Of a stretch of DNA of 62,777 nt, positions 20,319 to 30,448 are shown piece after piece. A program made the translations under genes and the position numbers. The notes below the pieces were generated by a model, which saw only the letters and a program-made list of their open reading frames with translations, was not told the DNA's origin and made no database searches. This DNA is from an uncultured Burkholderiales bacterium (GTDB lineage Bacteria; Pseudomonadota; Gammaproteobacteria; Burkholderiales; Casimicrobiaceae), in assembly GCA_937944385.1 (NCBI GenBank), contig CALDYQ010000010.1, positions 1-62,777 on the forward strand. Direction: 5' to 3'. Positions within the stretch are counted from its first letter, which is position 1, and each line of letters begins with the position of its first letter.

Positions 20319-21725
20319 TCAAACGAGTCGACGTACGTCGACGAAGTGCCCAGCGATACCGGCTGCAGCGGCCATCGCCGGACTCACGAGATGCGTTCGA
20401 CCGCCGGCGCCCTGACGGCCCTCGAAATTGCGGTTCGAGGTGGACGCACAACGCTCGCCAGGCTCGAGCCGGTCGTCGTTCATCGCAAGGCACATCGAGC
20501 AGCCCGGCTCGCGCCACTCGAAGCCGGCGGTGCGGAAGATCTGATCCAGCCCCTCGCTTTCGGCCTGCGCCTTGACGAGTCCCGACCCGGGCACCACCAT
20601 GGCGAGCTTCACGTTGTCGGCGACCCGTCGCCCCCGCACCACGGCCGCCGCTGCACGCAAGTCCTCGATGCGCGAGTTCGTGCAGGAGCCGATGAAGACC
20701 TTATCGATTTTGATCTCCGAGATCGGTGTGCTGGGTCGCAGTCCCATGTAATCGAGCGCACGCGCCATGCCCTCGCGGCGCGTGGCGTCGGGCTCACGGT
20801 CGGGGTCAGGCACCCGATCCTCGATCGAGACGACCATCTCCGGCGACGTGCCCCAGGTCACTTGGGGCGCGAGCGCGCTCGAGTCGATCGTCACTGTCCG
20901 ATCGAACACGGCCCCGGGGTCGGAGACGAGCGTGCGCCAGTAGGCTACGGCCTGCTGCCAGTATTCGCCCTTCGGCGCGAACGGACGGCCAGCGATGTAG
21001 CGCTCGGTCGTCTCGTCATAGGCCACGAGGCCGGCGCGTGCGCCCGCTTCGATCGCCATGTTGCAGAGCGTCATGCGCCCCTCCATCGACAGCGCACGCA
21101 CCGCTTCGCCCGCGAATTCGATGGCGTGCCCCGTCCCCCCTGCCGTGCCGATCCGGCCGATGATCGCGAGCACGAGGTCCTTGGCCGTCACGCCACGTGG
21201 CAGCCGCCCGTCGGCACGGATGAGAAGCGTCTTCGACTTCTTCTGCACGAGGCACTGCGTGGCCATCACGTGCTCGACCTCGCTCGTGCCGATACCGAAG
21301 GCGAGCGCCGCAAAGGCGCCATGGGTCGATGTATGCGAGTCGCCGCAGACGACGGTCATGCCCGGCAAGGTGGCGCCCTGCTCCGGCCCGACCACGTGCA
21401 CGATGCCACGGCGCACGTCGCCGATCGGAAAATAGGTCAGCCCGAGCGCACGCGCGTTCTGGTCGAGTGTCTCGACCTGCGTGCGGGAAATCGGGTCTTC
21501 GATCTCGCGGAAGCCTGGCGTCGTGGGCGTGTTGTGATCCGGCATGGCCACCATCGACGCGCGCCGCCACGGTGCGCGTCCGGCCAGCTTCAGGCCTTCG
21601 AACGCCTGGGGCGAGGTCACCTCGTGCACGAGGTGCCGATCGATGTAGATGAGCGCGCTGCCGTCCGGATCGGACCGCACCACATGGGAGTCGAACAGCT
21701 TGTCGTAGAGCGTCTGGCCAGGCAT
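20319..21725 (-). CDS. leuC: 3-isopropylmalate dehydratase large subunit
   Basis: A 468-aa aconitase-family subunit with a [4Fe-4S] cluster. The cluster ligands are Cys348 (GSCTNSR), Cys409 and Cys412 (GCSMC). Other family motifs are [16 protein letters not shown]-like ([18 protein letters not shown]) and NRNFEGRQG near the C-terminus. It is the first gene of the leuC-lipoprotein-leuD-leuB run. The gap to plsB upstream is only 47 nt, so it may be read from further upstream. Confidence 0.98.
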   Translation of the reverse strand: MPGQTLYDKLFDSHVVRSDPDGSALIYIDRHLVHEVTSPQAFEGLKLAGRAPWRRASMVAMPDHNTPTTPGFREIEDPISRTQVETLDQNARALGLTYFPIGDVRRGIVHVVGPEQGATLPGMTVVCGDSHTSTHGAFAALAFGIGTSEVEHVMATQCLVQKKSKTLLIRADGRLPRGVTAKDLVLAIIGRIGTAGGTGHAIEFAGEAVRALSMEGRMTLCNMAIEAGARAGLVAYDETTERYIAGRPFAPKGEYWQQAVAYWRTLVSDPGAVFDRTVTIDSSALAPQVTWGTSPEMVVSIEDRVPDPDREPDATRREGMARALDYMGLRPSTPISEIKIDKVFIGSCTNSRIEDLRAAAAVVRGRRVADNVKLAMVVPGSGLVKAQAESEGLDQIFRTAGFEWREPGCSMCLAMNDDRLEPGERCASTSNRNFEGRQGAGGRTHLVSPAMAAAAGIAGHFVDVRRLV

Positions 21726-21772
21726 CGGAGGAACATCCCTCGCGTGGCCGATAGGCCACGCAAACCCTGATT

Positions 21773-24343
21773 TTAGGGGTCGGAGGACCGGGTCGCCTGC
21801 CGCTCCGCCGTCCGCCGGACGGCCACGCGCGTGTCCGGCGGCAGCAGAAACGCCGCCGTCTCTGTGAGTTCGGGAAGCCGCTCGCCGCGCACGATCTGGC
21901 CTTGGGCATCAATGCGCACGACCGCCGCGGCCGCCAGGGCGTCCATGGCCAGGCGGAACTGCGTGCGGTCCGAAAACTCCGGCGCATCGAAGAGATGCGT
22001 GAGCGCGAGGTGGCGCGCCGCCTCCTGCGCGAGCGCCTCGGCCTCCTCGCGGGGCACGGCCGGTCGCGGGTCGCGCACGAGCACCCCGAGGAGGAGCGCG
22101 TGCCGCACGAGCGCGGGGCGCACACCGCCGGCGAGCCAGTCGAGCCGTTGCGCCTCCAGGCTCGCGGCGGGCGGGGGCGAGAACACGCTCGCCGTATCAT
22201 CGGCCGCGAGCCAACCGCCATCGACGAGGCTCGCGAGCGTGGCCTCGAACGGATCGAACCGCGGCGGGGCGGACGCCTCGTCGGTATCGCCCTCGCCGCC
22301 CTCGGTCGCCGGGCCCCAGCGCGGCAGGTAGAACTCGGCCGCGAGCACCGCGTAGAGGTCGTGCGCAAGCCGCGCGAGCTTCGTGCGCCCGAGTGCACCA
22401 TGCTGCTGGACGAGGCAGGCGATGAGGCCGGGCAGCGCGAGCAGATGCTGGATGTTGTTGCGGAAATAGGTGAGCAGCACCGCCGCGCCCCGCGGCGCGG
22501 AGACGATCTCGCCGAACACATGGGCCCGACGTTCGAGATAGCCGAGCTCCGCCAACCGCATGACGGACGCCGTGCCCGAGAGCGGGGTCACTGTGCTCTC
22601 GGTGGCGATCTGGGTGCGCGGCAGGAGTGCGGCGAGCCGCTCACAGTAGGTCACGAGCTGATCGAGATCGGCTGCATGACGCGGGGTCGCGAGAAGCCCC
22701 GAGGCCACGAGCGCCACGGGATTGGCGCGCGCGGCGCGGTTGATGCCGCCGGCGATGCGGCGCGAGAGCTCGGTGAGCACCTCGCGCCGGAGGGTCTTGC
22801 TCTCGAGCCACTGCGGCATCGATTCCACCGCGTAGTCATCGAGCAGCTGCTGCAGGAACACCGGCGCTCCAAAGGTCACGCCCACTTCGCCGTAGCGCTC
22901 GCGCCGTAGTTCGAGCACCGTGCGGATCAGGCCCCGAAGCGACTCGCGCCGCTTGGCCACGCCCGAAAGTTCCCGGGAGTAGCTCGCGCCCTCGATCAGC
23001 TTCTCATAGCCGATGTAGACCGGCACGAAAGCGAGCGGCCGGTCATGCTCTCGAAGGTAGCTTTGCACGGTCATCGAGATGAGCCCCGCCTTGGGCGGCA
23101 GCATCCGACCGGTGCGCGAGCGCCCGCCCTCGACGAAGTATTCGATCGGGAACCCGCGCTTCAGCATCTCGTGCACGTAGGCCGCGAACACTTCACCGTA
23201 GAGCGCGTCGTCCTTGAACGAGCGGCGCAGGAAGAACGCGCCACCGCCGCGCAGGATGCGGCCGATCACCGGCAGATTCAGGTTCTCGCCGGCTGCGATG
23301 TGCGGGACGGTGAGCCCGGCCTTGTGCACGACGTAGGAAAGCAGGAGATAGTCGATGTGGCTTCGGTGACACGGCACGTAGACCAGCGTGTGATCGCGGG
23401 CGAGCGCCTGCAGCCGCTCGACTCCGCTCACCGCGATCCCCTCATAGATGCGCTGCCAGAGGAGCGTGAGGAGGCGATCGAGCAGCCGGATCGTGAGGTA
23501 CGAGTAGTCGGCTGCGATTTCGAAGGCGACCTTGGCCGCACGCGCCTCGACACGCTCGATCGACTGCCGGTGCGCCTCGGCCTCGGCGGCGATTGCGTCG
23601 CGCACCCGCGGTTCGCGCAGGATCGCCTCGACAAGCGTGCGGCGGTGCGAGAGGTCGGGGCCGACGACCGCCTCGCGGTCCTCGCGCAGCGCTGCCCGCA
23701 CGATCCGCGCGACGCGCAGCCCGAGCCGTTCGTCCTCGATCCCCCCGGCGCGCGCGGCCTCCACGAGGGGCACGAGCGTGATCGGCTCGGCGAATTTCAC
23801 GAGCACGTCGCGGCGAAAGAACACGATCGCGAACAACTTGCGCAGCCGCGAGCGCCCACCCCAGCCCTCCGCGGCCCAGAGCCGGAGCCAGCGCAGGCGC
23901 GCGGCCGCGGCCTCGCGCTCGGGCGCACGGCCCCAGAACACGTTGACGGGGCAAAGCAGCGTCGGCTGGACCGTACCGCGTCCGGCCTCTGCGATCAGGC
24001 GCTCGAGCCAGGCCGGCACCCGCGGCGCAAGCGGATCATCGCGGAGCGTGACGAGCGTGCCCGAGGGCGTGGCCTCATCGCGGCGGCCCGCCACGACGAG
24101 CGGGGGCAGGCGGTGCGCAGCCGCGACTGCATCGAGCAGCGCCGCGTCTGCGAGGGAGGCGCGCGCCAGCACGTAGACGAGCCGCGTGTCGTAGGCCACC
24201 GTGGGCAGACCGAGTGCCTGCACCGTACTCCAGCGCCCGAGCCCCCGTCCGAGCAGACGTCGGGGGGCGGCGCGAAGGCGCGCCCAGAGCCCCGGCGGAC
24301 CCGAGGCACCCGCGAGGCCGGGTGCAGTCCGCTCATCGGCCAT
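21773..24343 (-). CDS. plsB: Glycerol-3-phosphate 1-O-acyltransferase (PlsB type)
   Basis: An 856-aa membrane-associated enzyme making lysophosphatidic acid, the first step of phospholipid synthesis. The acyltransferase motif HX4D is His326-Asp331 (CHRSHIDYL). The glycerol-phosphate block [11 protein letters not shown] and the [11 protein letters not shown] block follow. The long N- and C-terminal helical parts fit PlsB and not PlsC or PlsY. The 5' end overlaps miaA by 11 nt. PlsB is most familiar from gammaproteobacteria; many bacteria use only PlsX/PlsY, and whether those are also present cannot be judged here. Confidence 0.95.
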   Translation of the reverse strand: MADERTAPGLAGASGPPGLWARLRAAPRRLLGRGLGRWSTVQALGLPTVAYDTRLVYVLARASLADAALLDAVAAAHRLPPLVVAGRRDEATPSGTLVTLRDDPLAPRVPAWLERLIAEAGRGTVQPTLLCPVNVFWGRAPEREAAAARLRWLRLWAAEGWGGRSRLRKLFAIVFFRRDVLVKFAEPITLVPLVEAARAGGIEDERLGLRVARIVRAALREDREAVVGPDLSHRRTLVEAILREPRVRDAIAAEAEAHRQSIERVEARAAKVAFEIAADYSYLTIRLLDRLLTLLWQRIYEGIAVSGVERLQALARDHTLVYVPCHRSHIDYLLLSYVVHKAGLTVPHIAAGENLNLPVIGRILRGGGAFFLRRSFKDDALYGEVFAAYVHEMLKRGFPIEYFVEGGRSRTGRMLPPKAGLISMTVQSYLREHDRPLAFVPVYIGYEKLIEGASYSRELSGVAKRRESLRGLIRTVLELRRERYGEVGVTFGAPVFLQQLLDDYAVESMPQWLESKTLRREVLTELSRRIAGGINRAARANPVALVASGLLATPRHAADLDQLVTYCERLAALLPRTQIATESTVTPLSGTASVMRLAELGYLERRAHVFGEIVSAPRGAAVLLTYFRNNIQHLLALPGLIACLVQQHGALGRTKLARLAHDLYAVLAAEFYLPRWGPATEGGEGDTDEASAPPRFDPFEATLASLVDGGWLAADDTASVFSPPPAASLEAQRLDWLAGGVRPALVRHALLLGVLVRDPRPAVPREEAEALAQEAARHLALTHLFDAPEFSDRTQFRLAMDALAAAAVVRIDAQGQIVRGERLPELTETAAFLLPPDTRVAVRRTAERQATRSSDP

Positions 24344-25295
24344 CCGGCAACCTCATGAGCCAGGCCTCGACCTGCGCGAGCGCATCGGCCCGCATGCAAT
24401 CGACGCTCATGGCATCGGTGGCGTCGGCGAGCGAGCGCAACCACGTGATCTGCCGCTTGGCGAGTTGCCGTGTGGCGTAAAGCGCTCGCGCCTTCATCGT
24501 CGCCTCGTCCTCGCCCGCAAGAAGCCCTTCGAGGATCTGCCGGTAGCCCACCGCCCGCAGGGCAGGATGCTCGAACGTGAGGGCGAAGCGCTCGCGCACG
24601 GCGCGCACTTCCTCGACGAAGCCGGCGCGCCACATGGCGTCGAGCCTGAGCGCGCAGCGCGCGTGCAGCCAGGCGCGATCGGCGGGCCACCAGACGAGCG
24701 GCCGAAAGCGCACGTCGGGGATGAGCGCGCGCCGCTGCCCCTGAAGCGCGGAGAGGGGTCGGCCGGTCATGCGGTGGACCTCGATCCCGCGCAGGATGCG
24801 CTGGCGATCGGTGGGCGGCAGGCGGGCCGCGAGCGCCGGATCGACCCGCGCGAGCACCTCATGCATCGCGGACAGCCCGCGCTCGGCGGCTTCGGCCGCA
24901 ACGGCTGCGCGAACCGCCGAGTCGGTCGGAGGCACCGCGCTCATGCCGTGCAGAAGCAGATCGGCATACATCATGGTGCCGCCGACCACCAACGCCCGAC
25001 GGCCGCGAGCCTCGATGTCCTCGAGCACCGCGCGGCAATCCACCGCGAAGCGCGCGATCGAATAAGTGGCATCCGGGTCGATCAGATCGATCAGGTGGTG
25101 CCGCACGCGGGCACGGGTGGCGACATCCGGTTTCGCGGTGCCGATGTCGAGCGCACGGTAGACCTGCGCGGAGTCGATCGAGACGATTTCGAAGCCCAAG
25201 CGCTCGGCAAGCGCGAGCGCCGCGTCGCTCTTGCCGCTCGCGGTCGGCCCGAGCCAGAGCGGCACCGAACGCAGGGGCTCAGGGACTTCAGTCAC
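24333..25295 (-). CDS. miaA: tRNA dimethylallyltransferase
   Basis: A 320-aa enzyme that isopentenylates A37 of tRNAs reading UNN codons. The P-loop is GPTASGKS at 16-23. SIDSAQVYR and DIGTAKP are family motifs, and RAVGYRQILEGL lies near residue 230. I chose GTG at 25295, which overlaps the mutL stop by 8 nt and gives the normal family length. The longer open frame upstream lies within mutL. The mutL-miaA order is common in proteobacteria. Confidence 0.95.
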   Translation of the reverse strand: MTEVPEPLRSVPLWLGPTASGKSDAALALAERLGFEIVSIDSAQVYRALDIGTAKPDVATRARVRHHLIDLIDPDATYSIARFAVDCRAVLEDIEARGRRALVVGGTMMYADLLLHGMSAVPPTDSAVRAAVAAEAAERGLSAMHEVLARVDPALAARLPPTDRQRILRGIEVHRMTGRPLSALQGQRRALIPDVRFRPLVWWPADRAWLHARCALRLDAMWRAGFVEEVRAVRERFALTFEHPALRAVGYRQILEGLLAGEDEATMKARALYATRQLAKRQITWLRSLADATDAMSVDCMRADALAQVEAWLMRLPDGR

Positions 25296-27123
25296 CGCGG
25301 TGGAAGAGTCGGTCGAGGTCGGCGAGACTGAGCTGGTAGAAGGTGGGCCGACCGTGATTGCAGCTGCCGGCGCGTTCAGTGGCCTCCATGTCACGCAGGA
25401 GTGCGTTCATCTCGGGCAGGCTCAGGCGCCGGTTCGCGCGCACCGCGCCGTGGCAGGCCATCGTGGAGAGGAGCCGGTCGCGGAACGCGGCGACCTCGTG
25501 CGAGACGCCGAAGTCCGCGAGCTCGCGGAGCACGCTTCGGAAGAGCCGCTCGGGCTCGGCGTCGGCGAGCAGTGCGGGCACGCTGCGCAGCGTGAGGCTC
25601 GCCGGGCCCGACGCACTCAGGTCGAAGCCGAGCGCTTCGAGGAACGCGCGATGTTCGAGGGCGGTCGCCACCTCGCGCTCGGTCACTGCGAGCGCGTGCG
25701 GCAGCAGGAGCTGCTGCGCCTCGACGCGGTCGATGGCCTGGGCACGCAGGCGTTCGAGCACGATTCGCTCGTGCGCTGCGTGCATGTCCACGAGCACGAG
25801 CCCGGTGCGGTTCTGCGCGAGGATGTAGATGCCATGCAACTGCGCAAGTGCGAAGCCCAGCGGCGGGTCGGCGTCTGAGTCAGCCCAAGGCTCGGCACCC
25901 GAAGCAGGCAAAGCGAAGGCGTAGCGTAGAGCAGCTTCGGCGATCCCGGGCGCCGGGCGATCGCGCGAAAGATCACCTGGCGCATATCGCGGCACATGAG
26001 GCGGGATCGCCGACTGAGGAGGCGGGAAGCCCTGCAGCGCACCACCTCCCGCCGTTGTGACCGGAGCCGCGCGACCGAGAAGGGCTTCGGCCGCGGAGGC
26101 GGGCTCGGTCTGCGCGGCCGTGAGCGCGAAAGCCTCCGTGATCACCCGGCGCACGAGCTGGTGTACGGCCTGAGCATCGCGAAAGCGGATCTCGGTCTTC
26201 GCCGGATGGACGTTTACGTCCACGGCGAGCGGATCGAGCGTGAGCCAAAGCACGAACGACGGTGCCGCGCCACCGTGAAGCTGATCGCGGAGCGCATCAC
26301 GCAGCGCATGAAGCACCACGCGGTCGCGTACCCAGCGGCCGTTCACGAAGAGATGCTGATGGTCGCGGCCCGGCACTTGGGCCTGCGGGCTGAGCACATG
26401 ACCTTCGAGCCGGGCCGGGCCGGCCTCGGCAAGCACAGTTCGCGCAGCCCCCATCCAAGCCTCGCCCGTGATCTCACTCACGCGCTGCACGCGATCGACG
26501 GTCGCGGCGAGCCGAAGCGTCACGCGCTCGTTGTGGCCGAGCTCGAAGGCGACCTCGGGATTGGCGAGCGCGAGCCTCCGGACGACCTCGAGGCAGTGCG
26601 CGTACTCGGTTGCCTCGCTCTTGAGAAAGCGGCGTCTTGCCGGCGTGTTGAAGAAGAGCTCCGCGACGGTGATGCGCGTGCCTTCGCTTCCGGCACAGGG
26701 TTCGACGTCACCGACCGCGCCGCCGTCCACGCTGATGCGATGCGCGCTTGCCGCACCCGCCGGCCGCGAGACGATCTGCACGCGCGCGACCGAGGCGATC
26801 GAGGCGAGCGCCTCTCCACGAAAGCCATAGCTCGCCACGCGCTCGAGATCGTCGAGGCTCACGATCTTCGAGGTCGCATGTCGCGCGATCGCGAGCGGCA
26901 AGTCGCTCGCTGGGATACCTGCACCATCGTCGGCGACCGAGATCCGATGCGTGCCACCGGCGCGAAGTTCGACCGTGATGGAGCGCGCACCCGCATCGAG
27001 GGCGTTTTCGATCAGTTCTTTGAGTGCCGAGGCCGGACGGTCGATGACCTCGCCTGCGGCAATCTGGTTGACGAGGTGATCCGGCAGCGAACGAATGGAA
27101 CGTGCCGGGGTCCTGGTCGTCAC
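25288..27123 (-). CDS. mutL: DNA mismatch repair protein MutL, endonuclease type
   Basis: A 611-aa mismatch-repair ATPase that links MutS to strand incision. The GHKL ATPase motifs are KELIENALDAG (Glu36, Asn40), DDGAGI, TSKI and GFRGEAL. The C-terminal dimerisation domain contains DMHAAHERIVLE, which fits the D-[QM]-HA-x2-E-x4-E metal site of endonuclease-active MutL, plus ACHGAVRA and CNHGRPT. I chose GTG at 27123. It begins just before the family core and leaves 141 nt for promoters between it and the divergent peptidase gene. Starts at 27225 or 27252 are possible. It is coupled to miaA. Confidence 0.94.
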   Translation of the reverse strand: MTTRTPARSIRSLPDHLVNQIAAGEVIDRPASALKELIENALDAGARSITVELRAGGTHRISVADDGAGIPASDLPLAIARHATSKIVSLDDLERVASYGFRGEALASIASVARVQIVSRPAGAASAHRISVDGGAVGDVEPCAGSEGTRITVAELFFNTPARRRFLKSEATEYAHCLEVVRRLALANPEVAFELGHNERVTLRLAATVDRVQRVSEITGEAWMGAARTVLAEAGPARLEGHVLSPQAQVPGRDHQHLFVNGRWVRDRVVLHALRDALRDQLHGGAAPSFVLWLTLDPLAVDVNVHPAKTEIRFRDAQAVHQLVRRVITEAFALTAAQTEPASAAEALLGRAAPVTTAGGGALQGFPPPQSAIPPHVPRYAPGDLSRDRPAPGIAEAALRYAFALPASGAEPWADSDADPPLGFALAQLHGIYILAQNRTGLVLVDMHAAHERIVLERLRAQAIDRVEAQQLLLPHALAVTEREVATALEHRAFLEALGFDLSASGPASLTLRSVPALLADAEPERLFRSVLRELADFGVSHEVAAFRDRLLSTMACHGAVRANRRLSLPEMNALLRDMEATERAGSCNHGRPTFYQLSLADLDRLFHRGD

Positions 27124-27264
27124 GAATGCAGGCGGATTTCCCTCTGGCACAATCAGCGTCGCATTTTTCGGGCTCGGCCACCGGGCCTCGGTTTCTGCCA
27201 AGGATTCAAGCGACCCCTCGGCCATCCCCTCTGCGGCACGCTTTTCATTCACACCCGGGATTCT

Positions 27265-29274
27265 ATGTGTCGCCTTGCGGCTCCCCGCGCCGCCTGGATC
27301 ACGCGCCTCGCGTTGCGTAGGGCGTGGCCTTGCGCGTTGCTTTGCGCCCTGATGGCAATGCAGCCCCTCGCCGCGGCGATGCTCACGCCGCCGTCAGCGC
27401 TGCGCATCGACGGTGCGCCGGGCGTTCCGCAGCAGCTCGCCACCGACATGGCACCGTATGGCGACTACACCCCCACCCGCTTCGTGGCCTGGCATCCGAC
27501 AGAGCAGGACATGCTGATCCTGCGCCGTGCGGGGGGTGTGCCGCAGCTCTTTCTGCTGCGTGATCCGCTTGCGACACCGCAACAACTGACGCGCGGCCGG
27601 GATGCGGTGCGCGGTGCCGTGTTCGAGCCCCGACGCGGCGCCTACGTGATCCTCGCTCGGGATACCGCGGGCGACGAGGCGACCCAGCTCTACCGGCTCG
27701 ACCCGAAGACGCTCGAAGAGAAACCGCTCATGGTGGGGCCAGAGCAATACACGCTCGGCCCCTGGAACCAGGCCCAGGACCGCGTGCTGGTCATCGCCCG
27801 CAGTCTCGATCGCAATCGCGTCGCTCGCCGCGATCCGCCCTTGGCCGATGTCTACATCGTTGACCCCCTGGCACCGGACCAGCGCATCCGACTGACGGCG
27901 CTGCCAGGCGCGCACTGGCGCGTCATACGCTGGCTCGACCGCGAGCAGCGCCTGATCGTGAACGAACCCGTCTCGGCCACGACGAGTCGGCTCTGGTCGA
28001 TCGATCTCGCAACAGGACGGCGAACCGAGCTCGGCGACGGCGATGCCACCCCCGACCTGCGCGAGGGCGACCCCTGGCTGTACCGCAAGCGCTACGACGG
28101 CGATCTGGCCAAGCTCTCGCGCATCGACATCCGCACCGGCGAACGTGAATGGGTGACACGCACGGTCGAGCACGAGGTGGACCTCTGGGCCGTCTCCCGC
28201 GACGGGCGGCGCATCGCGGTGCTCTACAACGTCGAAGGCAAGAGCGCGCTCCGGCTGATCGACCGCGACCTCACGGTTCGCGCTGTACCGCAGTTGCCCC
28301 CCGGCGTGGTGACTGCCCTCGCCTGGCACCGAAACGGCCGGGATCTCGCCCTCACGATCGAAGCGGCGGATTCACCCGGGGAGATCTACTCGATCGACGT
28401 CGAGACGCGCCAGGTCGTGCGCTGGACGCGCCATCCGCGCGTCCCGGGAACCAAGCGGCCCTTCGTCGAAGCCGAGCTCATCCAGTGGCCCAGTTTCGAC
28501 GGCACACTCATCAGTGGTTTCATCCACCGACCCGCACCCATACCCGCCATCAATGCCGGCACCGTACGCGGCAAGCGGCGCCCCGTGGTGATCGATATCC
28601 ACGGCGGGCCTGCCAGTCAGGCGCGCCCAGGCTTCCGCGGCCAGGTCAACTACTGGATCAACGAACTCGGCTGGGCCGTGATCTATCCGAATGTGCGTGG
28701 CTCGACCGGATTTGGTCGGCGCTTCGTGGATGCCGACAATGGCATGAAGCGCGAGGATGCGCTCAAGGACTTGGGCAGCCTGCTCGACTGGATTGCCACC
28801 CAGCCGGACCTTGACAGCTCGCGCGTGGCGGTGATCGGTTCGAGCTACGGCGGCTACCTCGCGCTCGCGAGCGGCGCGCGCTTTGGCGCACGACTTGCCG
28901 CGGTTTACAGCAATGCCGGCATCTCGCACTTCGTGAGTTTTCTCGAAGGCACCGAGAGCCACCGCCGCGACCTGCGACGCGCAGAATACGGTGATGAACG
29001 CGATCCGGCGATGCGGCGCTTTCTCGACAGCATCTCTCCGCTCACCCACGCCGAGTCGATCCGCGTCCCCCTCATGGTGGCACACGGGCGCAACGACCCG
29101 CGGGTGCCGCTTTCCGAGGCCGAACAGATCGTGCGCCGCGTGCGCGCGAACGGCACGCAGGTGTGGTTCCTGCTCGCCGAGGACGAAGGCCACGGATTCG
29201 TGAAGAAGCCCAACGCGGAATATCAATTCGCGCTCTTGACGCTGTTTCTCGAACGGCACCTCGGCCGACGTTGA
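27265..29274 (+). CDS. S9-family serine peptidase (acyl-peptide hydrolase / prolyl oligopeptidase type)
   Basis: A 669-aa probably periplasmic peptidase. A signal-like N-terminus with Arg residues and a hydrophobic stretch ends near QPLAAA. A beta-propeller follows (about 60-400). The C-terminal alpha/beta-hydrolase domain has Ser527 (GSSYGGY), Asp611 (GRNDPRVP) and His643 (DEGHGF) as triad. The domain order and the GSSYGG motif place it in S9C or related subgroups. Substrates cannot be told. It is divergent from mutL. Confidence 0.92.
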   Translation: MCRLAAPRAAWITRLALRRAWPCALLCALMAMQPLAAAMLTPPSALRIDGAPGVPQQLATDMAPYGDYTPTRFVAWHPTEQDMLILRRAGGVPQLFLLRDPLATPQQLTRGRDAVRGAVFEPRRGAYVILARDTAGDEATQLYRLDPKTLEEKPLMVGPEQYTLGPWNQAQDRVLVIARSLDRNRVARRDPPLADVYIVDPLAPDQRIRLTALPGAHWRVIRWLDREQRLIVNEPVSATTSRLWSIDLATGRRTELGDGDATPDLREGDPWLYRKRYDGDLAKLSRIDIRTGEREWVTRTVEHEVDLWAVSRDGRRIAVLYNVEGKSALRLIDRDLTVRAVPQLPPGVVTALAWHRNGRDLALTIEAADSPGEIYSIDVETRQVVRWTRHPRVPGTKRPFVEAELIQWPSFDGTLISGFIHRPAPIPAINAGTVRGKRRPVVIDIHGGPASQARPGFRGQVNYWINELGWAVIYPNVRGSTGFGRRFVDADNGMKREDALKDLGSLLDWIATQPDLDSSRVAVIGSSYGGYLALASGARFGARLAAVYSNAGISHFVSFLEGTESHRRDLRRAEYGDERDPAMRRFLDSISPLTHAESIRVPLMVAHGRNDPRVPLSEAEQIVRRVRANGTQVWFLLAEDEGHGFVKKPNAEYQFALLTLFLERHLGRR

Positions 29275-29465
29275 GGGGCGCGCTGAGGGGCGGCGAAGCC
29301 GGGCATGCTGCCGCTTTGTGGACGGCGCTTGTCTCCTGGCTGCTGCTCGCGACCGCGGTGCCGGCGCGGCTCGCGCTCGCCCTCGCGCTCGCCACGATCG
29401 GCATCGGCTTCGGTATCCGGCCGGTGACGCCGCGCGTCCTACCCGTTGCGGTGAAGTCGTCGTGA
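29271..29465 (+). CDS. Possible small membrane protein downstream of the S9 peptidase
   Basis: This is a weak candidate. A frame starting with TTG that overlaps the peptidase stop encodes about 64 residues. It has one long hydrophobic stretch (ALVSWLLLATAVPARLALA and onward) and then GFGIRPVTPR. It has no ribosome-binding site that I can see and no recognised family. The rest of the 286-nt gap up to uppP looks empty. The hydrophobic composition is unlike random out-of-frame translation in this GC-rich DNA, but chance cannot be excluded. Confidence 0.3.
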   Translation: MRGALRGGEAGHAAALWTALVSWLLLATAVPARLALALALATIGIGFGIRPVTPRVLPVAVKSS

Positions 29466-29560
29466 CGCCCCGCGCCAACCGGGCGCGATCGCCTCAGCGA
29501 AGCGACCTGCTGAGGGGTCGGGTCCATGCCGAGCTGAAGTGGCGCCGGGATCGGTTCGCC

Positions 29561-30382
29561 CTACCAGCGCACCCAGCCGAGCGCCGAGACGAGCAGGATC
29601 GCGCCGCCGAAGGCGATGCGATACCAGGCGAAGGCGATGAGTGTGTGGCTTGCGACGAAGCGGATGAGCCAGCGGATGACCGCGAGCGCGACGACGAAGG
29701 AGACCCCGGTGCCCAGTGCGAAATGCGGCAGATCGCCAAGCGAGAGCAGATCGCGATCCTTCCAGAGCGAATAGAGACTGGCCGCCGTGAGGGTGGGCAC
29801 GCCAAGGAAGAACGAGAACTCGGTGGCCGACTTCCGGTTCATGCCGAAGAGCATGCCGCCCACGAGCGTGGCCCCCGAGCGCGACATGCCCGGGATGAGG
29901 CTCGCGCACTGCGCGATGCCGACCTTGAAGGCATCGAGCGCGCTCATCCCATCGACGTCCTTAACACGGGCGCGCGCCTCGCGCTCCTCCGGCCTGCGCT
30001 CGACCCAGAAGATCACGAGCGCGCCCACCACCGAGGCGAGCGCGACCCCGACGGGGTTGAACAGCAAAGCCTTGATGTACTTGGCGAAGGCGAGCCCGAT
30101 CAGAGCGGCGGGCAGGAAGGCAATCGCGAGATTGCGCACGAAACGCTGCGCCTGGCGGTCGGTCGCGAGCCCGGTCACCACGCCGCGGAAGCGCCCCCAG
30201 TAGGCCCAGAGCACGGCAATGATCGCACCCGCCTGGATCGCGATCTCGAAGGTCTTGGCTTTCTCGCTGCCGTGGACGCCGAGCAGCGAGGCCGTGACGA
30301 TCAGATGCCCGGTCGAGGAAATCGGAAGGAACTCGGTGATGCCCTCGACGATGCCGAGGGCCGCGGCGTCAAACAGGTTCAA
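29561..30382 (-). CDS. uppP: Undecaprenyl-diphosphatase
   Basis: A 273-aa polytopic inner-membrane enzyme that dephosphorylates undecaprenyl pyrophosphate and so recycles the lipid carrier for peptidoglycan and other envelope glycans. It confers bacitracin resistance when overproduced in other species. The catalytic motifs are EGITEFLPISSTGHL near the N-terminus and PGMSRSGAT in the middle. Seven to eight hydrophobic segments are visible. It stands alone on the minus strand, downstream of the terminator of the YidB-like gene. Confidence 0.97.
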   Translation of the reverse strand: MNLFDAAALGIVEGITEFLPISSTGHLIVTASLLGVHGSEKAKTFEIAIQAGAIIAVLWAYWGRFRGVVTGLATDRQAQRFVRNLAIAFLPAALIGLAFAKYIKALLFNPVGVALASVVGALVIFWVERRPEEREARARVKDVDGMSALDAFKVGIAQCASLIPGMSRSGATLVGGMLFGMNRKSATEFSFFLGVPTLTAASLYSLWKDRDLLSLGDLPHFALGTGVSFVVALAVIRWLIRFVASHTLIAFAWYRIAFGGAILLVSALGWVRW

Positions 30383-30392
30383 GCGGAAAACG

Positions 30393-30416
30393 AAAAGGCG
30401 GCCGAAGCCGCCTTTT
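30393..30416 (-). terminator. Intrinsic terminator with TTCG loop after the YidB-like gene
   Basis: On the minus strand a perfect GGCGGC-TTCG-GCCGCC stem is extended by A-T pairs and followed by TTTT. It lies between the stop of the YidB-like gene and the uppP start. The A-run on the other side makes it potentially bidirectional. Confidence 0.9.
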
Positions 30417-30448
30417 TAGCCGAGGGCCGGATGAGCCCCACCAGGGCA

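Noticed and set aside
25996-27264. Upstream extension of the S9 peptidase frame by over 400 codons
   Set aside because: The extension is antisense to mutL. A signal peptide starts at 27265, so that ATG is the likely start.
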